The notes beneath the pieces were generated by a model. The model did no database searches. It saw nothing but the letters and a program-made list of their open reading frames with translations, and was not told the origin of the DNA. Position numbers and translations under genes: made by a program. Positions 51,202 through 51,739 of a stretch of DNA of 51,739 nt are shown here, piece by piece. This DNA is from Sphingobacteriales bacterium (GTDB lineage Bacteria > Bacteroidota > Bacteroidia > CAILMK01 > JAAYUY01), in assembly GCA_012517435.1 (NCBI GenBank), contig JAAYUY010000028.1, forward strand, positions 1 to 51,739, read 5' to 3'. The first letter of the stretch is position 1. Each line of letters starts with the position of its first letter.

Positions 51202-51739
51202 TCAGGCCTTTTTCTGTCCCTGAGCTTCCCTCAAAATTGTCTGCTCTTTTTTGCTAAACTCAATCAGAATAGGCGTTGAAACAAAAATGGAAGAATAAGT
51301 TCCAACAATAATACCTATCAATAAGGCAAATGAAAACCCGCGGATGACCTCACCACCAAACAGGAATAATACGATAACCACCAAAAGAGTAGTACCTGCG
51401 GTTAGTAAGGTACGGCTAAGTGTTTCATTGATGGCCAGATTAATAGTTTCAAAGTAAGGCCTTTGTTTCAAAAGCCCAAGTTTTTCCCTGATCCTGTCGA
51501 ACACCACCACCGTATCGTTTATGGAATAACCAATAATAGTCAGCAGGGCTGCGATGAATGCCTGATCAATTTCGAGGCTGAAAGGTAAAATATCTTTGAA
51601 AAGAGAAAATATCCCCAGAATAAAAAGAACATCATGGAAAGGAGTCAATGTAGCGGCAAGAGCATATTGCCAGGTCCGGAACCTGACAAAAATGTAAAGA
51701 AAGATAATGAAAAGAGAAATAACAATAGACCAGACAGCA
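51202..51739 (-). CDS. secDF: Protein translocase SecDF, C-terminal (SecF) part; 5' cut by window edge
   Basis: The frame is open from the window edge (51739) to a TGA at 51202, so only about 178 C-terminal residues are seen. The SecF membrane region is clear: RFRTWQYALAATLTPFHDV, GYSINDTVVVFDRIRE (SecF signature) and LSRTLLTAGTTLLVVIVLFLFGG, with conserved helices to the end. The full protein in Bacteroidota is usually one SecD-SecF fusion of about 1000 residues; the fusion cannot be confirmed here. SecDF uses the proton (or Na+) gradient to help preprotein translocation. A TTG at 51648 is only an internal codon, not a start. Confidence 0.92.
   Translation of the reverse strand, partial: AVWSIVISLFIIFLYIFVRFRTWQYALAATLTPFHDVLFILGIFSLFKDILPFSLEIDQAFIAALLTIIGYSINDTVVVFDRIREKLGLLKQRPYFETINLAINETLSRTLLTAGTTLLVVIVLFLFGGEVIRGFSFALLIGIIVGTYSSIFVSTPILIEFSKKEQTILREAQGQKKA

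Overview
The window looks like a chromosomal segment from a free-living member of the Bacteroidota. Evidence for this is the repeated -7 promoter element TAnnTTTG in front of many genes, the absence of Shine-Dalgarno-like sites, a complete Na+-translocating NADH:quinone reductase operon, an rpmB-rpmG-DUF4295 cluster, an ssb-gldE pair, a type IX secretion (T9SS) Plug protein and three proteins with T9SS C-terminal sorting domains. No plasmid, phage or CRISPR signature is seen. The only mobile DNA is the end of an IS3-like element at the left edge.

Layout: 1-323 holds the left end of an insertion sequence in two tandem copies. 444-5597 encodes a giant outer-membrane protein: an N-terminal barrel-like domain followed by 15 Cys-paired repeats of about 95 residues. 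It converges with the T9SS Plug gene (5600-6883). 7085-12919 is nqrABCDEF. 13007-13594 encodes ribosomal proteins L28 and L33 and a DUF4295 protein. 13726-19485 encodes a 1.9 kb-residue-class mosaic secreted protein (GEVED, PKD, CUB and DUF5011 modules plus a sorting domain). It is followed by a DUF721/DciA-like gene and a second, Cys-rich T9SS cargo protein. 21287-25279 holds def, ruvX, recF and a ClC transporter. 25346-28407 holds ssb, gldE and an ArsB/NhaD-type permease, closed by a strong hairpin terminator shared with the converging rplU-rpmA operon.

29453-36790 is the least understood block. It encodes a membrane-anchored SGNH hydrolase, an 846-aa protein with a C-terminal outer-membrane barrel, a cytosolic Rid-superfamily protein resembling FkbO/Hyg5-type chorismatases, and a lipoprotein combining a CxxCH motif, a TolB-like propeller and TPRs. 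This is my best candidate for an undescribed system. After it, on the minus strand, come a membrane protein of unknown function, an Asp-box propeller T9SS cargo, an EamA transporter, a TonB-dependent receptor paired with a DUF2271-like protein, a MORN/YwqK-type protein, alaS and an outer-membrane barrel protein. The right end has a DedA protein, tRNA-Val(GAC), a lipoprotein cyclophilin and the 3' part of secDF.

The main themes are cell-envelope export (SecDF, T9SS Plug and its cargo, a periplasmic peptidyl-prolyl isomerase), sodium-based respiration (Nqr) and housekeeping information processing. All family names are assigned by reading motifs by eye; no database search was run.
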